Positions 43,746 to 53,758 of a stretch of DNA of 64,000 bases are shown piece by piece (position 1 is the stretch's first letter; the number at the start of each line of letters is the position of its first letter). The DNA is from Torymus aiolomorphi (taxonomy: Eukaryota > Arthropoda > Insecta > Hymenoptera > Torymidae), in assembly GCA_036365515.1 (NCBI GenBank), contig CM070876.1:42684195-42748194 (forward strand), written 5' to 3'. The notes under the pieces are model-generated. The model had not been told where the DNA came from. It ran no database searches and was given only the letters and a program-made list of their open reading frames with translations. The translations under genes were made by a program, and so were the position numbers.

Positions 43746-44996
43746 TAGTAATTTGTTAAGGAACCAAAACTTGTCGTTGTGCGACAATATTGAGAAAGGC
43801 GGAAGTAATAAATTAACCAGCGCATTGTCTTATGCTTTAGTTCGAGAGGATTTTCAGCTGGCACACCTTATTGAGTGGCTGCAGGTCAAGCTTGGAAAGC
43901 TAGCCTACTTGCAAAATTCGAGATGCGCCTCGTTATTACGCTTATACGCTAATGCTTTGTCTGTTATTTGTTGCACTGCTATACCTATTTTTAAGAAAAT
44001 GAGAGAGTATCGCGTCACTAACAACGAGGTGACTTCTGACATGTTATGTGTTTTACGACAATTGCTGCATGAAATTAAAAGAAATATAAATGGAGTAGTC
44101 TGGTCAGTATGGAAGCATAGGCCGCACCCTCCGCACTTAGGTAGCCAGACTAGGGTAGAAAGGCGGAGCCATAAAATAGGGGAGCCACGCGCCCATCAAA
44201 TTATGTGCATGTCAGACACGGTTTTCCTTTTAGGAAATAAGAGGGTAACTAAATTAAGAGAGCTTTTACGACTTAAGCATTTGTCACCTAATCAATTAGC
44301 CGAAATTGAGTCACTCCTTGTGAAATCTTCAGATCGATTCTATTTAGCGGGAGATATTATGCCCGCGACTAATGTAATTGAACATGAGATACCTACAACA
44401 ACGAATATTCCAATTAGAATTAAACAATTTAGACACCCACCCATTTTAAAAGAAGAGATCAATAGGCAGGTAAAAGAAATGTTAGAGAAAGGCATCGTCA
44501 AGCCTTCGACAAGCGTCTACTCGGCGCCGGTGTTCTGCGTTGACAAAAAACCGGAACCCGACGGCAAGAAGAAATTTCGGGTAGTAGTAGACTGTAGAAA
44601 GTTAAACGCCATTATACTCGATTACAATCATCCGGTTCCGAACATAGTGGATATCTTGGATCAACTCGGTGATGCAAAATTTTTCTCAGTTTTTGATTTA
44701 TACGCGGGTTATCATCAAATTAAAATAAAACTGAGGACAGAGAAAAAACAGCTTTTTCTTGTGAGCTCGGTTTATTTCATTTTGTTAGATCACCTTTTGG
44801 GTTAAAAACAAGCGCACCGGTATTTTTGTCACTCGTTCTTAAAGTAATTGCCGGTATGAAAAACGTGGTTCATTTTTTTGATGACATTTGCGTCTACTCG
44901 AAAACTTTTAACGAGCACATAGAAACAATCGAGAAATTATTTGAAAAACTGCGTCATGCTAATTTAGTTTTGCAACCGGAAAAATGTGCGAACAGG
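43746..44996 (+). pseudogene. pol: Gypsy B pol after the insertion: unknown segment and truncated RT
   Basis: Bases 43746-44200 encode a globular-looking, unrecognised segment (LTSALSYALVREDFQLAHL, SLLRLYANALSVICC, LRQLLHEIKRNINGVVW). The gypsy RT entry follows: HEIPTTTNIPIRIKQF, EEINRQVKEMLEKGIVKPS, KFRVVVDCRKLNA, ILDQLGDAKFFSVFDLYAGY. A frameshift near 44765 moves reading to a frame with GMKNVVHFFDDICVYSK (catalytic DD, Phe in place of Tyr). Coding ends at about 44996 after LQPEKC, where unrelated sequence begins, so RNase H and integrase are lost. Related to gypsy A but distinct. Confidence 0.8.
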
Positions 44997-45238
44997 AAAA
45001 GGTTACATCTTGCACCTAAAGTTTGGAAAGGAAGGCTTCGAAGACAATCAGACATACAGCGTATGTTAAAATTGCGACACTTGGGCGGAGGGACCAGCAA
45101 GCGCCGCCCCGCAGCGCACATCTTTTTGGGGGGACGTGTCACGTCGAGCACGACTGACCGCTACTTTTGACATCCGTGCTACCATATATCCTTACCACCC
45201 TACAACCTTTTTTCTTTCATGTTACCATGAGTCCTATT
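44997..45238 (+). other. Junction sequence before gypsy C
   Basis: Unrecognised. TTTTTGGGGGGACG then TGTCACGTCGAGC (45113-45139) looks like a polypurine tract followed by an LTR start, so this may be a fragment of another LTR element cut by the gypsy C insertion. No second copy was found. Confidence 0.35.
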
Positions 45239-45479
45239 TGTAGGGACTGCGATCTTCTCTCTCTCTCTCTCTAACTGAGAGAGTGGGGGAGCGGCCATGT
45301 TGCGCTTGGCGAGAAGCGGCCTGCGCGCCGCAGTCGTTGCTCGAGTTCATGAGCGTGCGGACGTGCGTTCGCTGTACCCTCCATTAATAAACCTCGTTAC
45401 TATTACTCCCGACTCATCATTTCTCTCCTCTCCCCTTCCTTCCTGGAACGAGTGGAGAAGTGGGTGTCATATCCCCACA
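45239..45479 (+). mobile_element. 5' LTR of gypsy C
   Basis: The 241-bp LTR starts TGTAGGGACTGCGATC and ends CCCCACA. It contains a CT run, an AATAAACC polyA-signal-like word (45386), and is followed by a primer-binding site. Bases 45239-45452 match the 3' LTR (50796-51011) closely, apart from the CT-run length and a few substitutions, so the insertion is young. The open frame inside is repeated in both LTRs and is not a gene. Confidence 0.85.
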
Positions 45480-45480
45480 T

Positions 45481-45498
45481 TGGTGACCCCGACAAGGA
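45481..45498 (+). promoter_or_regulatory. Primer-binding site of gypsy C
   Basis: TGGTGACCCCGACAAGGA begins one base after the LTR end. The first 13 bases are of the TGGTGACCCCGAC type known from tRNA-Trp-primed elements; the tRNA assignment is tentative. Confidence 0.65.
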
Positions 45499-46738
45499 AT
45501 TCGCCGAGGAGGAGTGACAGGTGTGGACCTGTCGCGGCGTGTCTTCGCCGCCACCGCCTTTATCTGCGGCACGTATCTCCGTGCCGCAAACCAAGCCTCG
45601 GCAACGTTTGCGGCATTTCGCCGCTGAGGAGATTTTTCTTCTCTCTCCCGTATGCGTGCTGGCACGCCGGCGCATACGGGAAACCTCGACCTTGGTCGAC
45701 CTCGACGTGTGCGTGCTGGCACGCCGGTGCACACGTGTAAAAATCATCGGCCCAGAGCCTCAAGCGCACCTGCGCAATCATCGTGCCTCGTCGAGTCATC
45801 TCCGAGGCATCGCAGCTTTCTTCAGCAGATCTCCAGATCTCCAGATCTCCGGGTGCGGCCTTGCGTGAAGCCACCGTCACCGGCGCCTTTTCACCGTACC
45901 CGTCAAGCAACGTACGGTCGCTGCAGCTCTTCTACCTCGTCGAGTTATCTCCGAGGCACTAGCAGCAGCTTGAACGTTATCTTCGGGACACAGCAGCGCT
46001 CAGCGTTCTTTATTGCGCCAAGGTATGCGTGCGTGACTTGCGAAATTAGGAAAACCACGCGTGCGCTCATTTTTAACTTCCGAGAATTTTCGTCGCTCGG
46101 CGCGTGTTTACTCGCGAGTTTTTGAATACCGCGAATTCGCGCGCAACGGTCTCGCATTCCGAGAACTTGGCGGCCATATTGGTGGCCATTTTGAATTTCG
46201 CCTGCTGTTATGTTTTGAAGCTTGCTCTTGTGCAAGGTGACACGAAAACTTCTTTTAACATTTTCAGCGACACGCGTACTACATTTTTATAACTTTTAAT
46301 AAATTTACGCGTAAACCTTTTTTTGAGATAAAAAAGCTTTACAAAGAGGAAGTGACTTCTCTCCTTTCACGCGAATCTCCACAGTCATATTTTTTTTTTG
46401 CGTCGGCACGATCGCCGGTGCAGGAGAGATTGTTGATTTCCTCTCCAGAACTGTGATTCACGCGGAGGAAACAGCACTCCCCTTGCAACCGAGCATCGCG
46501 TTGGATCGCGGTTCGCGTTAAGAAAACAACATAATTTTAAGTTTTAGATTAGATTAACCTCAAAAATCATTGTTTGTACCTGCGAGTACTAACTAGGTAA
46601 TTTGTGATACGCAGCGGCGTAAGGTGGCCTCATCTGAGGATTAGGATTACCTCTATTCCCTAAGCGTACTCTCGAGTTCCGTAGGGATAGCTATTTGCGC
46701 ATTCGGCTTTAGTCTCGCGTACATTCTTTTTCATCAAG
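45499..46738 (+). promoter_or_regulatory. 1.2-kb untranslated leader of gypsy C with paired hairpins
   Basis: No coding frame is supported. Two hairpins share the loop TGCTGGCACGCCGG but have different perfect stems: CCCGTATGCG/CGCATACGGG (45647-45656 with 45671-45680) and ACGTGTGC/GCACACGT (45705-45712 with 45729-45736). A second repeated hairpin, CCTCGTCGAGTCATCTCCGAGG, lies at 45786-45807 and, with one change, at 45934-45955. They may serve RNA dimerisation, packaging or translation. The rest is unremarkable. Confidence 0.6.
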
Positions 46739-47603
46739 ATGCCGGACAACACAGAGATCTCTGTGGAGGCACTGCAGCAGCGGTTGCAACGGCTAGAAAC
46801 GGCCTCGGGTAATCGTATCGAAGGCGCGCGCATACCTAAAATTCCGCCCTTTATTCAGACCGATCCCGAGTTGTGGCTCTTTCAAGCAGAAGCGGCATTT
46901 CGGCATTCGCAGATCACGGTACTCTACCAAAGTAGATTATCTCTGTCTGTCGTTAGGTGCTGAAGGTATGTCACCTATTAGGGATATAGTTAGGCAGGAC
47001 CCTGCTCCTGCAGAAATTTATAGGTTAGTAAAAGAACGTTTAATTGCGACCTTTGCCAGTTCAGCAGAGCATAACCTACGAAAATTATTAAAGGGGGAAG
47101 TGTTGACTGATGGTAAGCCCACGAGAGTTCTCCAGAGGCTTCGTGCTCTCAATCAGGGCTCTTGTGATGATAAGATCATTCAGACTGTTTTTCTCGATCA
47201 ACTTCCGCCACACCACCGTTCGATTCTTATCGCTACTGGTGCTATCGATCTCAATAAATTAGCTGAAGCAGCCGATAGACTCGCTGAGACTTCCGGCGGT
47301 TCTGACCTACAGGTTAATACTGTTTCTCCAAATAAACCCAGCTCTTTCAATGCTGAAGCCACTTTCAAGCGCCTGGAGCGGAAGGTTGATGCGTTATCTA
47401 AGAAGATTGAGGCTAGCCAAGGTTCTTCTAATGACTCCACTAATTCTCAATCCAGAGGCAGATCTAGGCGCGCTCGTTCTTCCAGTCGCGATTCATCCGG
47501 TCTGTGCCTCGCCCATAGGAAATATCCGAATAATCCCTTGTCGTGTCGTGAGTGGTGCTCCAAGTATGGTGAGTGGCAGAAACAAAATCCACCAAAAAAC
47601 TAA
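46739..47603 (+). pseudogene. gag: Gypsy C Gag, one frameshift
   Basis: Starts ATG 46739 (MPDNTEISVEALQQRLQRLE), a short coiled-coil-like head, then PKIPPFIQTDPELWLFQAEAAF, the typical beginning of insect gypsy Gag. A 1-bp insertion at about 46925 breaks the frame; reading resumes as TKVDYLCLSLGAEGM in the frame of 46968 and goes on to TAA 47601-47603. It includes EIYRLVKERLIATFASS, FLDQLPPHHRSIL and a basic Ser/Arg region (SRGRSRRARSSSR). A CLAHRKYPNNPLSCREWC-type Cys/His end follows, similar to other insect gypsies that lack a classic zinc knuckle. Capsid protein of about 285 residues. The pol frame overlaps the end by 31 bp in the -1 phase. Confidence 0.85.
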
Positions 47604-50602
47604 CTCAACCTTCTGTTGAGGAGACGTCTTCAGAAGGCTCTCGCGTTTCCAAACGTCTTCATGTGCGTGATCGTATCTCGGGCAAGTCGTTCCTTATCAA
47701 CACTGGTGCGGACATTTCGCTCATCCCAGCAAATCCTAAGGCATGCGGCAAGCCCAGCTCCTTCAAGTTTTTCGCAGCGAATAATTCGTTAATTAGTACC
47801 TATGGAGAATCGATGCTCACGCTTAATCTGGGCATTCAACGCCCCATTCGCTGGAGCTTTTGCATCGCGGATGTTCCTCATCCCATTATAGGTGCCGATT
47901 TATTATCCCATTATGGCCTTCTTGTTGACCTTAAAAGAAGTCGTCTTGTCGACTCATCTACCAATATTTACACCCTTGCAGTTGTGAGAGATGTTCCCGG
48001 CTCAGAATGTGCAAGGATCCTCGCTGATTTTCCGGAGATCACGGGCGTTTCTAAGCCCACAGTCCCCAGAAATAGCGATGTTTTTCATCACATTTTAATC
48101 TCTGGTCCTCCAGTCTCGGAGCGTCCTCGTAGTCTTGCTCCAGACAAGTTGAAAGCGGCGAAAGCCGAAGTCGATGCTTGGATTGAGGCAGAAATTTGCC
48201 GCCCCTCCAGCAGCCCTTGGGTAAGTCCTCTCCATATGGAGTTGAAAAAGGATAACAGTTGGAGACCTTGTGGCGATTACAGGCGCTTAAACGCCGCCAC
48301 GGTCCCTGATAAATACCCGACTGCCCATATTCACGATTGCACGAATAATCTGCACGGTAAGAAAATCTTTTCGGTGCTTGATCTCCATAAAGCGTTCAAT
48401 CAGATTCCTGTTGCCCCCGAGGACATATCGAAAACGGCCAATATAACCCCGTTTGGCCTTTTCGAGTTCATGTACATGACCTTCGGGCTTCGCAACGCGA
48501 GCCAAACCTTCCAGCGTTACATTAATAGCGCGTTAGGTGATCTCGATTTTGTCTATCTGTATATAGACGATATTCTTATTGCGTCATCTTCTTTTGAAGA
48601 ACATTATTCTCATCTTCGCACGGTCTTTGAACGACTAAAGAAGTTTCATCTCCATCTCAATGTCGAAAAATGTACCTTTGTTGCTGAAGAATTGAAATTT
48701 TTAGGTTATCTGGTGAATGGTGAAGGCATCCGCCCCATTCCCAGTAGGGTTGAGGCTATCTTGAACTTCCCCAAACCAGAAGTTATAGCTGAGCTTCGCA
48801 GGTTTGTCAGCACCGTAAATTTTTACCGCCGTAACATGCCTTGTGCTGCGACCTCTCAAGCCCCTCTTAATGCTCTTTTTAGCGATTCTCGCAAAAATGA
48901 TAAACGCCCCGTTCTGTGGACGCCTGAAGCTGAGGAGGCCTTCATTCGTGTAAAAGAGGAGTTGTCAGCAGCAGCACTGCTTGTTCACCCCCGCATAGGT
49001 GCGGAAATACGCATCGTCTCTGATGCTTCCGATTCTGGAATGGGTGCTGCCCTTGATCAGCTTTCCCTCACCGGAATTTGGGAACCCTTAGCTTTCTTCT
49101 CTAAGAAGTTCTCCCCTTCACAGCGAAAGTACAGTGCATATGACCGTGAGCTCACGGCCATATATGAAGCTGTGAAATACTTCTCATTTTTGGTTGAAGG
49201 CAGAGACTTCAAGATCTTAACAGATCATAAACCCCTCATCTATGCTTTCATGCAAAAGTCCGATAAGGCGTCTCCGCGACAAACGCGTCAGTTGTCCCTT
49301 ATCGCTCAGTATACCACAAAAATTGAATATATCAAAGGTGCAGAAAATACTGTTGCTGACTCACTTTCTCGTGTAGAATCTATCAGGCTTCCCGTTGAGA
49401 TTAACCTCAACGATCTTGCTGAAAAGCAGGAAGCCGATGAGCAGCTCAAAGCCCTTCGTGAGTCACCAGACTATCCGCTATCGTTGAAGCGTATCCAATG
49501 GGGTCCTGCACACACTACTATTTACTGCGAGATCACTGGTGAAGCCATCCACCCATATATCCCTGAGTCCCTTCGTGAGACGGTGTTTAACATGTTTCAT
49601 AAGCCTGCTCATCCAGGCCCCAAAGTCACCGACCGACTCATCCGGCAGCGCTATGTATGGCCTAATATACACCGCGATATTTCGCGTATGTGTAAAAATT
49701 GTTTAGACTGTCAACAGTAAAAAATTTCTCGCCATGTTAAACTTGTACCTGATAAATTCGTCACACCCGATGGTCATTTCGACCATGTGCACATTGATCT
49801 AGTTGGTCCTCTTCCCAATCGCAATGGTTTCGAGTATGTGCTCACCATGATCGATCGTTTTTCGCGCTGGATTGAGGCAGTTCCGCTACGCGAAATGTCA
49901 GCGCAGACAGTTGCCAGGGCATTTTATGACACCTGGTTCTTGCGCTATGGTGCCCCAAAGGTCATCACTTCCGATCAGGGTTCGCAATTTGAATCGCGCT
50001 TATTCACGGCTCTTTTGTCCCTAATAGGTTGCGAGCGTCTCTGCACTACCGCGTATCACCCTGCGGCGAATGGCCTTATCGAGCGTTGGCACCGTACATT
50101 TAAAGCGGCGATTATGTGTCACGTGGACAAGGACTGGACCCGTACCTTAAGTACAGTATTATTAAGATTACGTAGTCATCTTCGTCAGGACACGAATGCG
50201 TCTCCTGCAGAGTTTGTGTTTGGTACTACCTTGTGTCTTCCAGGTGAGTTTTTCCTCCCTGATGACTTCACTCCGGATCCAAATTTCTTTATAGAAGAGT
50301 TCCGTGAGTACATGCGTCAAATCCGTCCAGTCCCTGTCGCACACAATTACAAAAAGCGTGCATTTTGCTTCAAAGACTTATATACCTGTACTCATGTATT
50401 TATGCGTAACATGACCAAAAAGTCATTAGAAAGGCCATATACAGGCCCATATAAAGTATTAAAACGTCCCTCTGATAGAGTATTTGATATAGAAATTAAT
50501 GGCGCGGCACACAGTGTATCTGTGGAACTTTTAAAGCCCGCGTATATGATATCTGATAATCTTCCCGATGTGCCTTCCGGTGGTGATCCAAATGGCAATT
50601 AG
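47573..50602 (+). CDS. pol: Gypsy C Pol: protease, RT, RNase H, integrase, one stop codon
   Basis: A 1010-codon frame from 47573 to TAG at 50600-50602, broken only by TAA at 49718-49720. The start given is the frame's first usable codon; in life it is reached by frameshifting. Protease: [13 protein letters not shown] near residue 43, where the catalytic Asp reads Asn (AAC), so this copy's protease should be dead. [37 protein letters not shown] (near residue 332). RNase [21 protein letters not shown]. Integrase: an intact HHCC (FHKPAHPG to CKNCLDC), a stop right after CQQ, then the DDE core [26 protein letters not shown], and a basic C-terminus with PYTGPYKVL. Order is Ty3/gypsy type. No macro-like domain is present and no env follows. 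Confidence 0.9.
47594..47636 (+). promoter_or_regulatory. Predicted -1 ribosomal frameshift signal between gag and pol
   Basis: In the gag frame the last codons are xxA AAA AAC TAA: the canonical slippery heptamer A-AAA-AAC (47594-47600), immediately before the gag stop. Slipping back one base enters the pol frame, which is open. Downstream CTCAAC (47604-47609) pairs with GTTGAG (47615-47620). The five-base loop CTTCT (47610-47614) can pair with AGAAG (47632-47636), giving an H-type pseudoknot. The spacer of 3 nt is shorter than usual, so the lower pairs may not form. Confidence 0.7.
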
Positions 50603-50784
50603 CCCACCACCGTTGATCCACCAGTATTAAAAACCTACGCAAGAAGAAAAGTATCTTTTACTCCCGCGACCAAAGCGTAACTCGACTGTGATCTGCGGTG
50701 ATATTTTAGTATGTAAGTGCTGTCGAGCACGCTAGGTTTATTTTGATATTTATATTTTCAAATTTATATACTTCGGTAGCACTT

Positions 50785-50795
50785 GGGGGGGAGTG
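50785..50795 (+). promoter_or_regulatory. Polypurine tract of gypsy C
   Basis: GGGGGGGAGTG lies immediately before the 3' LTR start TGTAGGG at 50796. Such a tract primes plus-strand DNA synthesis. Confidence 0.7.
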
Positions 50796-51011
50796 TGTAG
50801 GGACTGTGATCTTCTCTCTCTCTCTCCAACTGAGAGAGTGGGGGAGCGGCCATGTTGCGCTTGGCGAGAAGCGGCCTGCGCGCCGCAGTCGTTGCTCGAG
50901 TTCACGAGCGTGCGGACGTGCGTTCGCTGTACCCTCCATTAATAAACCTCGTTACTATTACTCCCGACTCATCATTTCTCTCCTCTCCCCTTCCTTCCTG
51001 GAACGAGTGGA
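50796..51011 (+). mobile_element. 3' LTR of gypsy C, end divergent
   Basis: TGTAGGGACTGTGATC to GAACGAGTGGAG matches the 5' LTR nearly base for base. After 51011 the sequence (TTGGGTGGAGAACTTGGG) no longer matches the 5' LTR end (AAGTGGGTGTCATATCCCCACA), so the last ~28 bp are replaced. No target duplication can be recognised. Confidence 0.8.
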
Positions 51012-51328
51012 GTTGGGTGGAGAACTTGGGTCCTGAGACTGCCGAGGGCTAACTGAGAGAACGAGACAACCGCAACCGCCCCAAAGTAAGTAACTCTGTA
51101 GATCGCTATACTTTATCTTTTTTCTGTCTCTCTAATTGTTCGCTGACGCTGACGTTTGCCGCTTTATGAATTTCGCACATTAGCATTGTTTATTTTGGTA
51201 GGCCGATTAGCTATTTTCACGCGTTCCTACTCCCGTGGTTATTACGTGTAGGCGTAAACCGAAACTGGAACATTTATCGCGCTTACTTTACCGTATTCGC
51301 GACATTGTAACACGGACGTTACAGCTGT
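51012..51328. other. Sequence between gypsy C and AT-rich repeat copy 2
   Basis: GC-moderate, no gene. TGTAACACGGACGTTACA at 51307-51324 is a palindrome reminiscent of the TGTAACGG/CCGTTACA ends of the LTR at 19452 and may be an LTR end fragment. Confidence 0.4.
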
Positions 51329-52410
51329 AAGGAACTGGCGTTCCTCGGAGTATGAAATCGACATAGACACGACTTTGAGCCCCTTTTACAATGAGTGCAA
51401 TCGGTCGAACCCTTTTACACTACTCATTCATGCGGATTGCTGACATGAGAATGAGCCCAACTGAAATATTAGAGTAAATAATAAATAGGATAAAATAATA
51501 ACAAATACTGTTATTATTATTAACAATACCACAAACTCTATTAAAATCTTGGGTATAATTGGTGTTCTGATAATCATTTGGATAACAGATGCAGCGATGT
51601 TAAAGAACATAATAATCAACAATATGACAGTAATTAACAAATCATGAGCATCACCGTCGCTGATAATTAACTGTTAAAATATAACGCTTACAATTATTTA
51701 AGAATGCGCGGTATTGTATAGCAAACGTTGCGCGACGTATAATCGGAGGATAATAACGTTGTGCAACGTTGCGTAAATAAATGTATATAATAACTAAAAA
51801 TAGTTAAGGAGTTGATTAGCAACAATCATCATAACCAACTAAGGATATTAATAATATTAATAACAATAATTTATCACAAGCGCTAAAAAATAAACAATAA
51901 AACGCAATTATAGATAATTAACAACAAATTTAAGAACAATCTCGAGTTATCCGGATAATTGGCTATTTTTGGAGGTACTGACGCGTAATAACAACAATTG
52001 TTTATAATTAAGTAGTTTTCCGGGACAATAGTAACCAAACGTTGCTCAACGTAAATTGAAGGTTAATGATATCATGCAACGTTATAACGTTAACGAACTA
52101 CGACCAATTCGAGAATAATTAATATCAATTGCAATAAATAAATAAGGCCATTGTTATACAATTATTAACGGTATTTATTAGAAAATTAGGAGTTGTGTAA
52201 TAAAACGTAATTTGAACATACAATTAATTAATAATATCAGAACTATTGGTTTATTGATTAATAATGTTAATGGTATTGATAAATAATACTAAAAATAATT
52301 GCAATTTGATAGACAATTAAGACAGTATGCAACAATGTTATGCAACGTATAGTTAATAAATAATGATAACAACTAAACCTGACTTGAGAGATTAATTAAG
52401 ATTAATTGGA
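51329..52410. repeat. AT-rich repeat family, copy 2
   Basis: Same orientation and nearly the same sequence as 26271-27396. It stops at ATTAATTGGA where transposon C begins, so the transposon either inserted into this repeat or replaced its remainder. Confidence 0.7.
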
Positions 52411-53758
52411 GCAAAATTTCAGCCCCTTATCTCATTCCTAATTCCTGCTGGAATTTTTTTAAACCCTGATTTTGACCTGTTTTTAGCCAGTTTTCAAAAA
52501 AATTCTAAAAGGCTGAAATTTTAACAAAATGAGGTCGGTGAGGTCTCATTTTTTTTGCCTTTCTTCAAATTTTAAGAAAAAAAATACACTGATATGAAAT
52601 GATGATTTAGGTTTTATTGGCGATCTGTGATATGGCCATTGCATTTCATCATTTTTAGATCATCTTTAAACCTCTATATCTCGTAACTGGTTCCACATTT
52701 TTGAGCTCACTAGGTCTCATTTTTTTTGTCTCAACGAGACCTTTAATTTCTTTTTTTGAGGACCTAAATTGATTGAATAGACTTCAAGATACAGCCTTTT
52801 GAAGTTGACGTTTTTATCAAAAATCGCGAAAATCAACCGTGTTCATGGTCACAGTGTCAACCGAATTTTAATTAAAAATCATTAACAAAAGTATTTTTCA
52901 TTAGAATATGATGTTATCTAACTATACTCTTTTCCTATCATAGGAAAAAGTCAAAAAATAATTTTTTGTCGAGCATTATAATATCTAATTTTTCGATACC
53001 TAAAATAATCAAAAATGGCTCTCTACTGACATGAATTCTACCATCTTATAATTATTTTTGACACGTATTCGTAACATAGATACAAAGGTGGTTCCTAGAC
53101 CTTTAAAATCCGTAGTCGCTGATTTTTCTAGGACCTCTAGAGCCAAAGTTATAGCCGTTTTTATAAAAAAATATTTTTCAAGTGGTAAAATTAGAGCTTG
53201 TGAAATATAGGAAAAGTTTTATTTACAAGATCAACCATAAGTTTGGCATAATTGTCCTAAAAAAAGTGCTGAGGCTGCATATTTTGAAGATCTTAGGCCG
53301 TGTATACACTATGCGAGAAGCACGTGCGATTAGCCCAAGCGATGCGAGCAAGCCATGCGCGCATGCGACGCGAGCAAGCGATAGTAATGGCTTTAGGTTG
53401 ATTAAATTACCTATGCAGACTTTATAGATAATTAAAGTTGAAAATAAGAATTTAAGTAAAATTTTTTTTGTAATATTCATTTTATTTTAACTATTTTATA
53501 ATCATTATCAAACGAAGTAAGTTTTGCTTTTAATGTTGAATCATGAATGGGTATAAAGCAGTGATATTTTCTTGTATTCTGTATAGTTCGGGTCAATTTA
53601 AAACGGCATTATAGTACTTTACGCCTTTTCTCAATTGTTTCTTGACTCACCCAAATAGATCTAAAAACCAAATATTCTCTATTTTTATAACACATAATGA
53701 TTTATTATTCAAATACATAATCAAATAATATAGTCAAAAAATCTAAATTATATTATTT

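Noticed and set aside
45297..45740. 147-codon frame after the gypsy C LTR start
   Set aside because: Its first part is LTR sequence repeated at 50852, and the rest overlaps the structured leader.
50602..50795. Possible env gene after gypsy C pol
   Set aside because: Only about 190 bp lie between the pol stop and the 3' LTR, too short for an envelope.
53182..53480. Frames of 81 and 85 codons, repeated at 58193-58491
   Set aside because: They are identical because they lie in the terminal inverted repeats of transposon C; no protein features.
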